From: Lonicera japonica
Taxonomy: Eukaryota > Streptophyta > Magnoliopsida > Dipsacales > Caprifoliaceae
Direction of reading: 5' to 3'
DNA length: 64,000 nt
Assembly (NCBI GenBank): GCA_021464415.1
Contig: CM038468.1
Location: 33,220,969-33,284,968 of the forward strand
Shown: in pieces, positions 47,042 to 60,108 of the stretch
How the letters are laid out: each line of letters begins with the position of its first letter
Position numbering within the stretch: position 1 is the stretch's first letter
Position numbers and translations under genes: made by a program
The notes under the pieces: generated by a model
Told to the model about the DNA's origin: nothing
The model's database searches: none
What the model saw: only the letters and a program-made list of their open reading frames with translations

Positions 47042-48218
47042 GTGACACTACATGAAAATTACTTAAAGGAAAGCTTAACAATATTTGTCATTAGAGAGAA
47101 AGAGAGAGAAGGAGCGAGAGTAGCACCGGATTTCGTAGAGTGTGCATCCCATTTTAATGGGATATTCTTCCTGGTTAAGAAATTTTCACATATATAAAGG
47201 ACAGCTTAATTTATATATAGACGAGGCATCAGAGGCCATCTTAAATGGAATATAAAGCTCAATAGTGACAAATCCATAATCAACTAGTAATTCTTAATTA
47301 GACTATCTTAAATGCTACAACAATTACTTTTACTAGATAAATAAAGTGAAGACCAGATTGGCTGATAACAACAATAACAAAAAATAAAAATTTGGAACGA
47401 TGCTCAAAGTAAGAGATGCTTATAAGTGACGTGAGGACTTCCTTGAATAAATGAATAAAAAAGATAAAAGGAAAAGGTGCAGATAAAAGGCTTCCTTGAA
47501 TAATGTTAGGAACCATCTCTCCCAAAAACTTAAGGTATTAGGTAGTGGGCCAACAAAGGGGGAAATAAATGCATCTCTCCCAAAAGCTTAAGCTGTTAGG
47601 TTGTGGGCCAACAAAGGGATACCATGTTAGGAACCATGTGTCCCAAAAGCTTAAGTTGTTAGGTAGTGGGCCAACAATGTATATCATGCTCTTTAACAAA
47701 TAACAATCCTAAGGAACTCAATTATTTCCAAAGTAAATCGAAACTAGGTAAACACACCTCACAGAAATAAAGTCGAAAAAAGGGTAGGGTGAATTTGGTT
47801 GGTTAACATTATAAAGAATTGAATTCCTTGGATGGATTTAATGAATATGAGAAAAAATACATATGCCAAAACAAGTTGTAGGCATGAAAATGATTTTTCG
47901 GGAATTGAATATCAAACACCCATAAGTAGGACAATGTGAAACTTTGGGCTTTTCGCAAGGAAAAGAAGTGTAATATCAAAAACTCATAGAGCTTTTTGAT
48001 AAGTATAGAATGCTTTATAGCTAATATTCCCAACCAAAATAAGACAACCACTATAGCAATTACTCTTAATCTATACTATATAATATGGCCAAGACCCATC
48101 TCCAAAGAAGTACAATGTTGATAGCCTAATAGAACAAAGGATGAGATTTCCAGTGAAGCTATCGGGACTTCAGAGTTATAACAAGAAACGAAAGAAAACA
48201 ACATAATATATTACAAAT
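47042..48218. repeat. Host tandem unit R2, right of the insertion
   Basis: 47047-47340 continues the unit broken at 19799 and matches 17260-17440. 47400-47470 matches 17600-17690, and 47700-48050 is another copy of the 16585-17140 type. Intron-like, no coding supported. Confidence 0.6.
47509..47690. repeat. 60-bp tandem repeat, three copies
   Basis: Units share TCCCAAAAGCTTAAG, GTTAGGTAGTGGGCCAACAA, starting near 47512, 47571 and 47632. Confidence 0.8.
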
Positions 48219-48389
48219 TGTTAAATATTATGTATAAATATATATATATATTAGCGGTACATTCCTAGATTATATAGTTTCCTAGTTTAATTAGTTGACT
48301 AGAATAGCGATTACTACTGTATAAATAGATGCTCTCCTATTGTAAATAAAACAACAATTCTTCTCACAATCTATTATAATTTATCTTAT
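48219..48389 (+). repeat. Copia 5' LTR
   Basis: Starts TGTTAAATATTATG and ends near ...TATAATTTATCTTATA. TATA box at 48319-48327. It differs from the 3' LTR at several sites and by a few indels, so the insertion is not recent. The expected primer binding site after it is not recognisable. Confidence 0.85.
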
Positions 48390-48411
48390 ACGTTTACCTA
48401 TGTTCTCTCCT

Positions 48412-49110
48412 AAATGGCTATTCCAAGAAACATAGTCTCCAATAATTATTTCCTAAGTTTTGCGACTACACCTATTATATGTTCTGAAAAATTAAAGGGT
48501 CCTAGCAATTATATGTCATGGTTTGCCTCTGTTAAGTTATGATTTATGGGTTAAGGTTATGAAGAACACATAATAAAACGTGTTAACGGTGTTACTAAAA
48601 AAGAACAGTCGTAGTGGAAGCAAATTAATGCCTTTTATGCAATATTCTATGGCAATCTATTGATCAGACACTTGTTGGCCAATACCAACCTTATCGTACT
48701 TGCTATAAGGTATGGAAAAAGGTGAAGAAACTTTATTCGAATGATATAAATCATATTTATATTGTTGTCTCTCATATGAAGACAATTAAGAAATAGGATC
48801 ATGATATGCAAGAGTACGTACCTAGGCCAAATCGAGACTCTTCAGCAGGAATTTAATGAGTTAATGCCTCTCTCAACTGATGTCACGCAACAAGAAGTAG
48901 ATCGTGGAAAAATTTTCATGGTTCTTGCACTAACAGGGTTGCCTACTGAACTTGATTCAGTTCGGAATCAAATTATGGCTAATCCTAGGTTCCTACTATG
49001 GATACGATATTTGAGCAGTTAATTCGTATTTCTGCACCTCTAAGCATCCCAAGAGATTCAACCACTTCCACTGATTCTGCTATCCTAGCCTCTCCAGTGA
49101 GGTCGAACTC
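48412..49110 (+). pseudogene. Copia gag, broken
   Basis: Starts MAIPRNIVSNNYFLSF, then KLKGPSNYMSWFASVKL followed by a stop where the family has a tryptophan-containing LWFMGQGYE block. After several frame breaks a long piece reads STYLGQIETLQQEFNELMP and KIFMVLALTGLPTELDSVRN (48801-49022), the conserved UBN2-type gag core. A zinc knuckle is not clearly seen, although TQCNNPGH-like sequence follows 49120. Confidence 0.85.
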
Positions 49111-49238
49111 GCCCCAAGTGTACTCAATGCAATAATCCGGGCCATACAGTAGATCATTGATACAAGCTTCATGGTTATCCGCCTAAGGTTGCCTATATTT
49201 CACAGTATGATCCATCCTCTAGGGATACACCTGAGACT

Positions 49239-50676
49239 ATGACTGTACCTGCTGAGTATGCAGCATTTCAGAAATTTAATGAGACTAACCATATTGCTAT
49301 AGCCTCAACTAGCCAAATTGGTAATCATATTGCTTGCATCTTTCAATCATCCTCTCTTGGGCCATGGGTACTTGATGCTGGTGCTTTTAATCATATGTCT
49401 GGTAACAAAGATATGTTTTCCCGTATTACTTATTCTAGTACTTTATCTACTGTTACTTTAGCTGATGGTTCACAAACTAAAGTTAGAGGAATTAGACAAG
49501 CTACTCCCTTGCGTTGTATATCTTTAGATTATATTCTATTTATACTAAAATGTCCTTTTAATCTAATTTTCATTAGCAAATTAACCGAAACATTGCCCTA
49601 TTATGTTACCTTCATTGTTAATTCGGTTCTTGTGTAAGATCTAAACACTGGGAGGACGATTAGAGTAGGATGTGAGTACCACAAGTTATACTACTTCTCC
49701 CCACCACCACCCCCTATAGCATGTGTTGCCGTTAATCCACCTACCATCCTCCATCACCGTTTGGGATATCCTAACCTGCATAAGTTATTAAAGATGGTGC
49801 CGAGTCTTGCGAGTTTGTCTTCTTTAGAATGTGAGTCTTATCAGTTAGGAAAGCATGTTCGTAATTGTTCTTATAGTCGTCTCAATAAACAAGCAAAGTC
49901 ACATTTTTCTTTAGTTCATTAGGATATATGGGGTCCTAGTCGTGTTAAGTTAACTTTGGGTTTTAGTTACTTTGTTACGTTTATTGATGATTTTTCCTAT
50001 TGTACTAAGTTATTCTTAATAAAAAATCTTTCAAAATTATTTTTCGTATTTCAAACGTTTTGTTCTGAAATTAAAACTTAATTTGGCACTAATATTCATA
50101 CTTTTCGAAGTGATAATGCACGAGAATATTTTTATGCCCCTTTTCAATCATTTATGGCCTCTTAGGGTATACTTCATCAATCGTCATGTGCTCATATCCT
50201 CCAACAAAATAGGGTGGCAGAAAGGAAAAACATACACTTGATTGAAACTGCGTGTACTCTCCTCATTCAACTCATGTTCCGTTGCGTTTTTTGGGATATG
50301 CGGTTCTTAATGTGTGCTATTTGATTAATCGCATGCCGTCCCCAGTTTTACAAAATCAGGTTCCTCATTCTTTGTTATTTCCTAGTCAGCCACTCTATTA
50401 TCTTCTTCCTCGTGTCTTTGGGTGTACATGTTTTGTTCATGATCTCACTCCGGGCAAAGATAAATTACAGGCGAAGTCTCTCAAATGTATCTTTCTAGGT
50501 TATTCTCATTTACAGAAAGGTTATCGTTGCTTCTGTCCTCACCTTAAACGATATCTTGTCTCAATCGATGTCACCTTCTTTAAAACTACTCCATTCTTTA
50601 CTTATTCTAACCATGTTGAATGTCTAACTGCTGTTCTCCCTCTTTTAGACACTAGTCCTATTCCACAAGTTGTATA
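49239..50676 (+). pseudogene. Copia protease and integrase, broken
   Basis: The protease region (49239-49637) reads WVLDAGAFNHMSGNKDMFS, where the family has DSGAS: the active-site serine is alanine. TVTLADGSQTKVRGI follows. The integrase shows the zinc-binding and core features in pieces: SHFSLVH then a stop then DIWGPSR, SYFVTFIDDFS, TFRSDNAREYF and a later VAERKN. The C-terminal part (50252-50695) reads FLGYAVLNVCYLINRMPS, PRVFGCTCFVHDLTPGKDKL and LKCIFLGYSHLQKGYRC. It is interrupted at 50677 by the solo LTR. Confidence 0.88.
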
Positions 50677-53600
50677 TGTAACACCTCGTGCCTAGTTTAC
50701 TTACTAATTTTCCTTCATAAGCTTGATTTATCAGATAACCACGCTTTGGCTAATGATTTTTGGTTCCAAGTAGAATTATGTGGTTTCCACACCTCGAACA
50801 TGTTTCAATATCTTAATTAAATATGGATGGGTGATCATTTTTCTACTTGAGTGGTCCCTATCGAATTATAGGTGTTAATCGCCCTTTAGTTCTATTTTAT
50901 CCTTAAATATGGCTGTGGGTACTCAAATTTGGTTCCGGACATATTTTTATAAGCCGAACACTTTTGTCAAGTCATATTATTCATATTACATATGCGTGCA
51001 TGGTTGAAACGCATTTTGGATGGCCGTGGTTGAATTTGGTCGGCTAACGGTGATAATTGAGTATTTACTAAAATGAGTTTTTCTTCAACTTTGAAATGCC
51101 ATAACTTCCTCATATGATGTCTAAATAACTCCCGGTTTATGCCATTAGTTAGACTTTGATCAATTCTACAACTTTTGTGTTTTGACCGAGACTTAATTCA
51201 TGCTTTTTGTGAGTCGAATTTGTGTGCGAAGTAAGCCTATTGGCCAAATCTGATCGTGTTAGAACACTACAACAGATTTTGGCAGACTTCCATATTTAAT
51301 GCATTTTTGGCATTAATGCATCTAGAATTTGGAAAAACTATAAAGTTCAAAGTTGTAGCTCTTCGAATCCTCTTTCAGTTGATATAAAGATCATCCAAAT
51401 CGGAGTTCTGAGTGAAAAGTTATGCCCAAAATACGAGCAGTGCACCTGAAACCTCTGGTCAATCGGGTTTGACCCGACCCAGCTCGTTTTAACCCATTTT
51501 CACCCTTATTTTCACCCACCCAATTCGATCATAAATAGAGAGAACACATTCAGAGCTTGAGAGAGAAGTTGTGAGGGAGATTTGTGGTGATTTAATCACT
51601 TTTTCACATGTGGATCAAGATATTGAGTTATATATATTTTACACTTTTCATCTTTTTCCTCTTTATTCCATCACCATGGGAGCTTGGAAAGCTTGGATGG
51701 GAGTTGGCCAGCCACTTAGATCATTATCAACCTTCTCAAAACTTATGTTAAGGCTCCAAATCAGGTGGGAACAATAGTATAAAAGTTGTTTTTCTTACCA
51801 TTATGTGTGCATTAGATTTTTACTCGAAATTCGGGGGTTTTGCAAGAACCTAGGGTTTGTATTGCATGCATTGCGTTTGGGTCTTCTTAACCTTCAATTG
51901 ATGATATAATATTGTTATTTATGTTGATTATAACCTACTACAAGAATCAATTCAATTTGTACACACCTAATTCATGATTTGGACTAAAAACCCCCAATTC
52001 GTTAACTATTGCTACTAGTTTTTGAGATAATACATATGATAAGTGCAACTGGTATAAATTCTATAATTTCTGGATATAAAAGGTTAATTTTGGTTGGTTA
52101 ATGAGTTAAATTGATGAATAAACAATATTTTCCCAAATTTTACCTAAAGACCCAATATATACACAAGTGGGTTTAACTAGAAATTGCGTATAACTAGAAA
52201 TGACTTATATGATGGGTTTGATACATGAATACCTTCACATATATTGTGTGAATATGATGTAATAGAGTACATATGCCACTTGTTGACAAACGTTAAGGAT
52301 CTGGCTAAACCCACTTTTCAGCAAAATGATTGCTAGATTCTACTAAACAAATTATACAAGAAAAATTGTGGGTTTCTTGTACGATTTCACTATTACTCAT
52401 ATGGGGAATGATGTCCAAGAGCTACACTAGGCCTTGGGAAGTTTGTATTAACTATTGAGTAAAAATCCCACCAAAAGGATTACAACTAATGAGTCCGTCT
52501 GTAATACCCCGTTCATTTATTCCACCGTGGTTGCCTTCATTCGGTCGCTTATTTCACCTCGGATGGTGAAATCACAGTTTATGGAGTTTCGTAGTGCTCT
52601 GGCACCTTTCACCAGTCGTATTAGTCTATTTACACTCGTGCGAATGATTGTTTAGTGATTCGGGTGGTCTGAATCGATTTCGGGTTGCATCTGGTGAGTT
52701 TCGGTGTTTCGCAATTAATGGTTTTAAGCCAACTTTGGAGCTACGTAACTTTTCCGTCTCTTATCCAATTTAGTCACCATTTACTCTTATATTTATTTTT
52801 TCATACTATTCTACAACTTTCATGTATTGACCGAAAGTCAATTCATACTCCTTGTAGGTCAAAACAGCATCCGAAGTAGGCCGGTTAGTATAATCTGGTC
52901 ATTTGGTAGTGCTTTGGCAGAACGCTGTATTTGGAGGATTTTTGGGAATTATCCATCTAGAATTTGGGGAGACTTCCTCTTAGGAAGTTGTAGATCTTTG
53001 AATTAGCTTTCCGTGGACATAAAGATCGCCCCAATCCGAGTTTCGAGCAAGGAGTTATAACCAAAATACCAACAGTGGTCAGTGCTGTGAAATAGGCTTT
53101 GGCTGAGAGCTCCCAAGATCAATCTTGGGAGGTCCAAGATCGATCTTGGAGCCTTGGAGACGAATTTTCTAGAGTTTTAACTCAATTTTTATACACCCAA
53201 ACCATTTTTCTTCCCCATTTCTAACCATACTTCCCCTATACATATTAAGAGAGTTCTAGAGAGACAAAGGGGAGATTTGTGAGATTATATTGTTGATTCC
53301 TCATCCAAATCCAAGGATTACACCCACACAAACACTATTCATCATCTTCTTCTTCAATCCTCCATGGAAACTCAAGGAGGGAAATCTTGGGCATGGGGTT
53401 CGGCCACCAATTCTCCTCCATGGAGCTTCAAGCTTGGTTCAACGCATCATATGAGGTGGGAACACTTATATTAAACTTGCTTTTCAAATTATTAAATGTT
53501 GCATTTGAGATTTCTACACAAGTGGGGGAGATTTTCATGAAACCCTAGGTTTGTAATGAAATATGTGGATTGGCTTAGGATAAACTCCAATTGGTTGTTG

Positions 53601-56600
53601 ATAATGATGGGTTAACACATATATTGCATGTATGTACGATTAATTTCATGTTTTCATTACATATGTTTGGAGATTCACAATGAACCCATTTTCTAGTTGC
53701 ATGTTTAACCTATGAAGGGGAGGTTTTGGGGTTTGTGCATAGTATATTCTCATTTGTGGGTTGGAAATTGTAGAAATACCTATATATCACATTAGTAACA
53801 AGTATCAAGCCTTATTGAAGAGATTTCCTTAAAAACCCACAAAGACGGAACTGTATGTAGCAAATTGTGAACTTTGCGCTCCTTGTAAACTATCGTTAAT
53901 ACTAGTAATGAGTACGCTACTTAGGTACATTCTAATGGTGTGAGATACATATGTAAATGAAGTTTATTGGCCATAAGATTTGATTATTGATATTACGATA
54001 AGGCTAAAGAATGAACTTCATTGTTCATGCCATGTGAATGACATGTCTACCTCCTTATGTTGTTTTCTACACGTGTGATGGACTATGTGTCCTTGTGATA
54101 TGTATATATATCAAGGATGAATGGATATATTGGTGTTGATACAATCACCCGTGCTATAATGATATTGATAATGATGTTGGGACATCTATGTTGTACATAC
54201 ACGTTCTTGATTGATGTTTTTGCCCATTTATTTATACGGGCATTGATTGTAACATTCTAGCCTCACCATGGAGGGTCGTAGCCCTGCTATATGATTGAGT
54301 TGTAGTTGCTATGTTTAAACACTAATACTAGTTGTGGGTTGAAACCCCGATTGATTTAGGGTTGGAGCCCTATATAATGTGATTGGTTGTGATTCTATTT
54401 GTGAGATTTGTTGATATGTTTAATGTTTGCATGATAATAAGGCCGGGGGCACCGGGATACAAATGCCAGGCCGGGGGCACCGGGCTATAAATGCCAGGCT
54501 GGAGGTACTGGGAAAGAAATACCATTGTATACGTATACAGGTGCACCATAGTAAGGCCGGGGGTACCGGGATATAAATACTAGGCCGGAGGTACCGGGAT
54601 ATAAATACCAAGAGTTATAGCTGGAGTGGAGCCACCCAAAACAAATAAGTGAAAGGGCTACCCAGTACACTGGAGTGGAGCCACCCAAAACAGACAAGGG
54701 AAAGGGCTACCCAGTACAGTGCGGTGGTAGCCGCCTGTTATATTATCATATTTATGTATATTGCCTTCTCGCGGAGGAGTTTCATAGTCCTGCATTTTAT
54801 AGCTTCCCTGACTTGCTAATTAGATTGTGTGGCTCTATCAACGGAATGGTGTTCCGGGAAGTAGTAGCCCTACACTTAGGTGAAACATCCTAAGGTAGTT
54901 CCATCCTTAGAGGAACGTGCTTGTACGGGTGTCTTCTCATTAACTATTTGGAGCGTAGTTCCCAGGAAAATGTCCTGCGCGGGTTCAACTCCAAATGAAT
55001 TACGAGATAAGACCAAGTCCCTGAGCAGTTCTCTCACTTGGAGGAGACATGATTAGTTTAGAGCATGGGGTCCTTCGGGAACCGATGCTCTAAGCCTAGT
55101 GACCGTAGGGTGTAAGATGAGGCTTTATACAAGAGATATGACATTTTGATCTTTATATGCTTGTTACTTGAATGTTTGGTTGTATCATATCTCTTGTGGT
55201 CATTATCCTTATTCATGTGATTATGTTAAGATTATTATATGACAAGCATTACATGGGTCAGTTGACTACGGGAAGCGAATCCGTCATAGCATGATGAACT
55301 ATAGGAAACTAGTGTTTGTGATGAGATGGTTTTATACCAATGGTTCTCTGGTGATATGGGAATTAGTTGAGAGTATTCCATGGGACATCTAAAGACGTCT
55401 CAGTTAGTTGGATAGATAGCTTTCGGTGAATAGGGTGGAATCCTAGTAGGGATCGGCATGCACTTGTGTGTAGGATGCATTGCTTTGCATTGTTTTATAA
55501 ACTTTTGTAGTAAAGTGAAGTAGTTATTTTTTGTATAAAACTTATATAGTTCCCACTGAGCCCAGTTTTGGCTTATCCCGTTTTTTAACAGTTTTGCAGG
55601 GCAAGCTTCGGGGTTGAAGCATGGCATATGGTCTAGAAGCCTCTGATGTTCACATACTTTCGTAGTCCTTAAGATTAAGGACTAACTATTGTATCATCTT
55701 TTGTTATCTCAAACAATTTGTACTTATGTATGGGTTTTGAAACTATTATAGTAAGGAATGTGTAATTCCGGACTTGTAGAAATGATTTCATAAGTGGAGT
55801 GGATTATAGATGTTCATTGATTTGGATTACATTTGTATATAAATGGTTTTAAACCTGACAGGTTGGTTGATTCTACAAATGAACTTCACATGCCAAAATT
55901 TTATAAAAAGAAAAGTTTTTGAAAGTTGTATTTTTATGTATTTAGACCCGCCGTCGCGCACGGCATCCATGATTAACAGGGTCCCGGAGGTGAAAATCTC
56001 ATAACGGGATTTGGGGCATCACACCATCCATGGAGTTTTATACAAAAATACTTGGTGGGATAAGTGTATGTGCCTTATGAACATCGTTGTGATATGGGTG
56101 TTGTAATCTTGAAAGTTTTATGGTTATTTGATAGACACTTGGCATATGTACAGTGAAAACATTATATATATATAAGATAATTGTCTTATATAAGTCTCTT
56201 GTAGTAATAGAACTAATGGCAAAAGATAATTATGAGATTTAAATCATGAGCTAGTTGTGTTAATTAAGGTGGGATTATTGATAATATAGGGTGTGACCAT
56301 CCTATGAGATATATGGATATATTTCTTTAAATTGTTATAGTATTATCGTTGATGGATTTTTTCACCTAGTTTGAATGCATGAGTATATTTACGCATTCCT
56401 TTCTTTTGATATATATATATATATATGTCTCGTGTACGTATAATTTTATATAGCTAATGGTTAGCTTTTGATGCGTATATACTTAATATCTCAATTGGTT
56501 TGAGATTTAAATATTTTTATGATTTGGCACCGTATTGTACCATTTGGTTAGGTACCTTTATTATCTTAGCCTTGGTGGCTACATGAGTTACTTAGCCTTG

Positions 56601-56982
56601 GGGTCTTACCACTAGGTGGACCGTTGTAGGGGGTCCCCGCTATGGGATCAAAAATACCCGAGCCATGGGGGCTATTAACTGTACACAGTAGATTTAAATC
56701 CTAGATGGTTAACTATACATTTTAGAGGACGATTTTATTTCCGAGTTCTCCTACCTCATGGTTCTAGCCATGGAAAGTGAGATGTGAAGGCTATGGGAGG
56801 ACACATCGTATGGTAAATATATGGGTGCCGATACTTGTTTATTATCCTTTGGTTGGATTTGGATTATATTTTACATATATGATTTACGTATACTAATTTC
56901 CTTTAGGGGGAGATATCATGTGTTGTGCATAATATGTGTCATTACTTTCTATATATTGTTTTATAGTATTTTGGTATAGTAC

Positions 56983-57013
<31 letters not shown>

Positions 57014-57729
57014 GGTATACATATAAGGAGTAAATGGTATGCATCTCGTGGTTTTATATTATTTTTGATATTGCACATGGTGTGTGCTTGACTAGTTGTA
57101 TTTTTATAGAAAAACCTTTATAGTTTCCACTGAGCCCATGTTTAGCTCACTCCCATTTTCAAAAACAGTTTTGTAGGTACACTCTCTAGGTTGGCGCACA
57201 TTACAATTTAATTACCTCTGATGACATCGAAACCATGTTAGTCTCCCTTGGAGGGACGACTTGATTTTTATGTGTAACTTTAAGTTAATTCTATTTGCAT
57301 TAAGTAAACGTTGTTTAATAATTGGTTTATGTAATTGAAGAGGCGATGTAATATTAATTATGGTACATTGTAGCCGATTATATACTATTTTGAGAACTAC
57401 ATTGATGTAGTAGACTTTATTATTTATTAAGAAGATTGTGGTTAAGTTTTATTCAAGAAATGATATGATGGAGCACTTATACAGGTCTAGGATATTGGTA
57501 AAACAGAGGTGGCCATGCCGAATATTTTTGAAATATCTTAGATACACATTCATGTGTTTATTTTATTTATTTTACTCATACCATTTTATAAAATGACTAA
57601 TTCCTTAAAAAAAATATTTAACTAATTATTAATTTTTAAAATTTTAATATTACCAACCATCAACATACGGCTCCCGTGACAAACCGATCCCGGAGATGAA
57701 AATTTCTAAACGGGATTTAGGGCGTTACA
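50677..57729 (+). repeat. Solo LTR in copia pol (3.53 kb without nested insert)
   Basis: Starts TGTAACACCTCG and ends GGGCGTTACA, flanked by GTATA (50672-50676) and GTATT (57730-57734), one mismatch. Related to the LARD LTRs: it shares the AGTTGTAG...ATAAAGATCATCC...GAGTTCTGAG block (51352-51412) and the terminal CCGGAGATGAAAAT-type block, but is another subfamily. A TATA-like CATAAATAGAG lies at about 51531. It contains the solo LTR 52500-56021. No gene is supported, including frames 51571-51777 and 56893-57078. Confidence 0.85.
52500..56021 (+). repeat. Nested solo LTR of the LARD-P family (3.52 kb)
   Basis: Starts TGTAATACCCCG and ends TTGGGGCATCA, collinear with the LTR at 1717-5073 over its whole length. 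It includes the GATC palindromes (53112-53149), hairpin series (about 54250-54375) and minisatellite (about 54433-54612). No second LTR or internal region. The flanks CCGTC and CACCA do not match, so the target duplication is lost or altered. Confidence 0.85.
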
Positions 57730-57734
57730 GTATT

Positions 57735-58501
57735 ATCTCCTGCTCATGTGGCTCCTACCACAGACTCTCCACCTTCTTTGTTCACCTACCATCACCACCA
57801 ATGCCTCGTCCTATTACGAACCCTTCCTCCGAGCCTACTACCGAGCCTACTATTACGCCTACAATCGAACCTACGACCAACCTTACTACGTCTCCTTTGA
57901 CTGAGGTTACCGCCATTGATTACCCTACATCTGGCCCAGTGGACTCATCTTCTATTCCAGCCATACTTTCCGTTCCTGTCCCTGACTTAGATCGTCCAAT
58001 TGCCGAACATAAAGATATTCGTTCTACTCGAAATCCTCATCCCATTTATAATTTCATGAGTTATCATTGTTTATCTCCATCATATATTGCCTTTGTGTCA
58101 TCTTTGTCTCTTATTTCCATTCCTAAAAGTGTAGGAGCAACTCTTTCGGACCCAGGTTGACGTCGAGCAATGGTTGATGAGATGTCTGCATTACATTCTA
58201 ATGGCACTTGGGATTTAGTGCCCCTTCCTCCTGGAAAATCAACAGTTCGTTGTTGTTGGGTTTATATTGTCAAAATTAGTCCTGATGGAGCTATAGACTG
58301 GTTAAAGACTCGACTAGTTGCAAAAGGGTATACCCAGATTTATGGGCTTGAGTATGGCAACACATTCTCCCCATTTGCCAAATGGCCTCTGTTCACTTAT
58401 TCCTCTCTGTGGTGGCCATTCATCACTGGCCCCTCTATCAGTTAGATATCAAGAATGCTTTTCTCCATGGTGAATTACAAGAAGAGATTTATATGGAGCA
58501 A
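57735..58501 (+). pseudogene. Copia reverse transcriptase, N-terminal part, broken
   Basis: 57735-58160 is the Pro/Thr-rich linker (TNPSSEPTTEPTITPT). From 58170 reverse transcriptase reads MSALHSNGTWDLVPLPPGK, VAKGYTQIYGLEYGNTFSP. After a frameshift it gives QLDIKNAFLHGELQEEIYME, the conserved aspartate-containing LDIKNAFLHG block. The reading stops at MEQ, where the rDNA chimera begins. The start of the block, 57696-57734, is solo LTR and duplication sequence rather than pol. Confidence 0.9.
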
Positions 58502-58947
58502 GTCCACCGACAGTCGAAGGGTTCGGGACTGGGACCCCCTTGCCCAGCCCTCAGAGCCAATCCTTTTTCCCAAGGTTATACAACCTTCAACTCCGTTAAC
58601 GCGTCTGGGCGGCCGTGCAGCTGCCTGTGCAAGTGCAGCCCGTGGTAGTGCATCTTCCTGGAGCGATTTGTCTGGTTAATTCCGTTAATGAACGAGAGTT
58701 CAGCCTGCTAACTAGCTATGTGGAGGTATCCCTCCACAGCCAGCTTCTTAGAGTCAGTTGTATTTAGCCTTGGACGGAATTTATCGCCCTATTGGCGTTG
58801 CATTCTCAAATAACCCGACTCGTGCGACAGGGTCCGGGCAAGACTGAACCCCAGCGCAATCCGTGCCAAGGAACAACAAATAAAAGGGAGTGCCCCCTTT
58901 CGCGGTGCGCGCGGGGGTGTCTCGCCTCTTTAGAAACATAAACAACT
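58502..58947. other. Chimera of rRNA-gene fragments (25S, 18S, 25S, ITS1)
   Basis: About 446 bp replaces the codons between MEQ and VAQGES of the reverse transcriptase. Pieces by recognition: 58506-58578, minus-strand 25S (inverse of GGATTGGCTCTGAGGGCTGG, then GGGGTCCCAGTCCCGAACCC); 58579-58640 unassigned; about 58641-58753, plus-strand 18S (TGGAGCGATTTGTCTGGTTA, CAGCCTGCTAACTAGCTATG, CAGCCAGCTTCTTAGAG); 58761-58825, minus-strand 25S (AGCCTTGGACGGAATTTA, AACCCGACTCGT); about 58850-58947, plus-strand ITS1 with the conserved GTGCCAAGGAA core, ending at the first bases of 5.8S. Several differences from the usual rRNA are C-to-T or G-to-A. Confidence 0.88.
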
Positions 58948-60000
58948 GTTGCTCAGGGGGAGTCTAGATCTATATTGGTGTGTTGCCTCCGACGTACTCT
59001 CTATGGACTTAAACAGTCCCCACGGGCTTGGCTTGGGCGATTTAGTTCAGTTGTTCAACAATTTAGAATGACACGAAGTGAGGCCGGTCATTTAATTTTT
59101 TACTTCCACTCATCCTTTAACTGGTGCATCTATTTGGTTGTGTATGTGGATGACATTGTGATTACCGGAAATGACCAAGAGGGCATATAAAAACTCAAGC
59201 AACATATATTCCACCACTTCCAGATAAAAGATTTAGGTAAACTCATGTATTTTTTGGGAATACATGTTTCTTAATCCTAACATGGCATCTTCATCTCCCA
59301 GAGAAAGTATGCCTTGGATATCTTAAAAAAAACAGGCATGTCCAGTTGCAAACCTGTAGAGACTCCAATGGATCCGAATGCTAAGCTACTACCTAATCAA
59401 GGGGAGCCCTTATTAGACCCAAGCAAATACAAGAGACTTATTGGCAAACTTATCTACCTCATGGTAACACGTACTGATATTGCATTTCCGATGAGTGTTC
59501 TCAATCAATTTCTAAGTACTCCATGAGATAGCCATTGGGATGCAACTATTAGTATTCTAAAATATATCAAGAGAGCACCAAGCAAAGGCCTGTTATATAA
59601 AAACAAGGAGCATGCTCAGGTGATTGGTTATTTAGATGCTGGTTGGGCAGGCTGTCCGCCCGATAAACGCTCAACCACTGGATGTTACATTTTTGTGAGG
59701 GGGTAATCTCGTGTCATGGAAGAGTAAGAAACAATATGTTGTCGCTCTATTCACTGTTGAAGCAGAATATCGAGCCATGGCTAAAGCAACATGTGAGCTT
59801 GTGGCTGATAAAATTACTCCAAGAGAGCTAAAGTTTATGGAGGTTCAACAGATGAAGTTAACATGTGATAATCAAGCAGCTCTCCATATTGCCTCTAATC
59901 ATGTCTTTCATGAAAGGACCAAGCATATAGAGATTGACTACCACTTTATTCAAGAGAAGATTCTTTTTAGGGGACATTGCTACTGGTTATGTTAAGTCAA
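58948..60000 (+). pseudogene. Copia reverse transcriptase C-terminus and RNase H, broken
   Basis: Continues VAQGES, then LRRTLYGLKQSPRAWLGRFS and the catalytic VVYVDDIVITG at about 59138-59170, which is intact. Then come LGKLMYFLGIHVS, stops, YALDILKKTGMSSCKPVETP and YKRLIGKLIYLMVTRTDIAF. RNase H reads YLDAGWAG where the family has YSDADWAG. After a frameshift come VSWKSKKQYVVALFTVEAEY and LTCDNQAALHIASN, HERTKHIEIDYHFIQEKI. The last stretch to 60000 covers the GHCYWLC frame end. Stops and shifts make it inactive. Confidence 0.92.
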
Positions 60001-60094
60001 ATGACCAACTAGCAAATATATTTACAAAGTCTCTCACGGGTCCTCGGGTCAATTATATTTGTAACAAGTTAGGAACATACAATTTGTACGATCC

Positions 60095-60108
60095 AGCTTG
60101 AGGGGGAA
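60095..60108 (+). other. Copia polypurine tract
   Basis: AGCTTGAGGGGGAA immediately before the 3' LTR start TGTTAAATATT. Confidence 0.8.

Noticed and set aside
54420..54697. Proline-rich repeat proteins with YIPVPPAL units
   Set aside because: Translations of the LTR minisatellite; both frames 54420-54611 and 54485-54697 are equally open.
58502..58947. Functional rRNA gene or a cloning-vector fragment
   Set aside because: Pieces are short, in mixed orientation and out of order, with many transitions. The GCGGCCG stretch alone is not enough to call vector, and the ITS1 core is plant-like.
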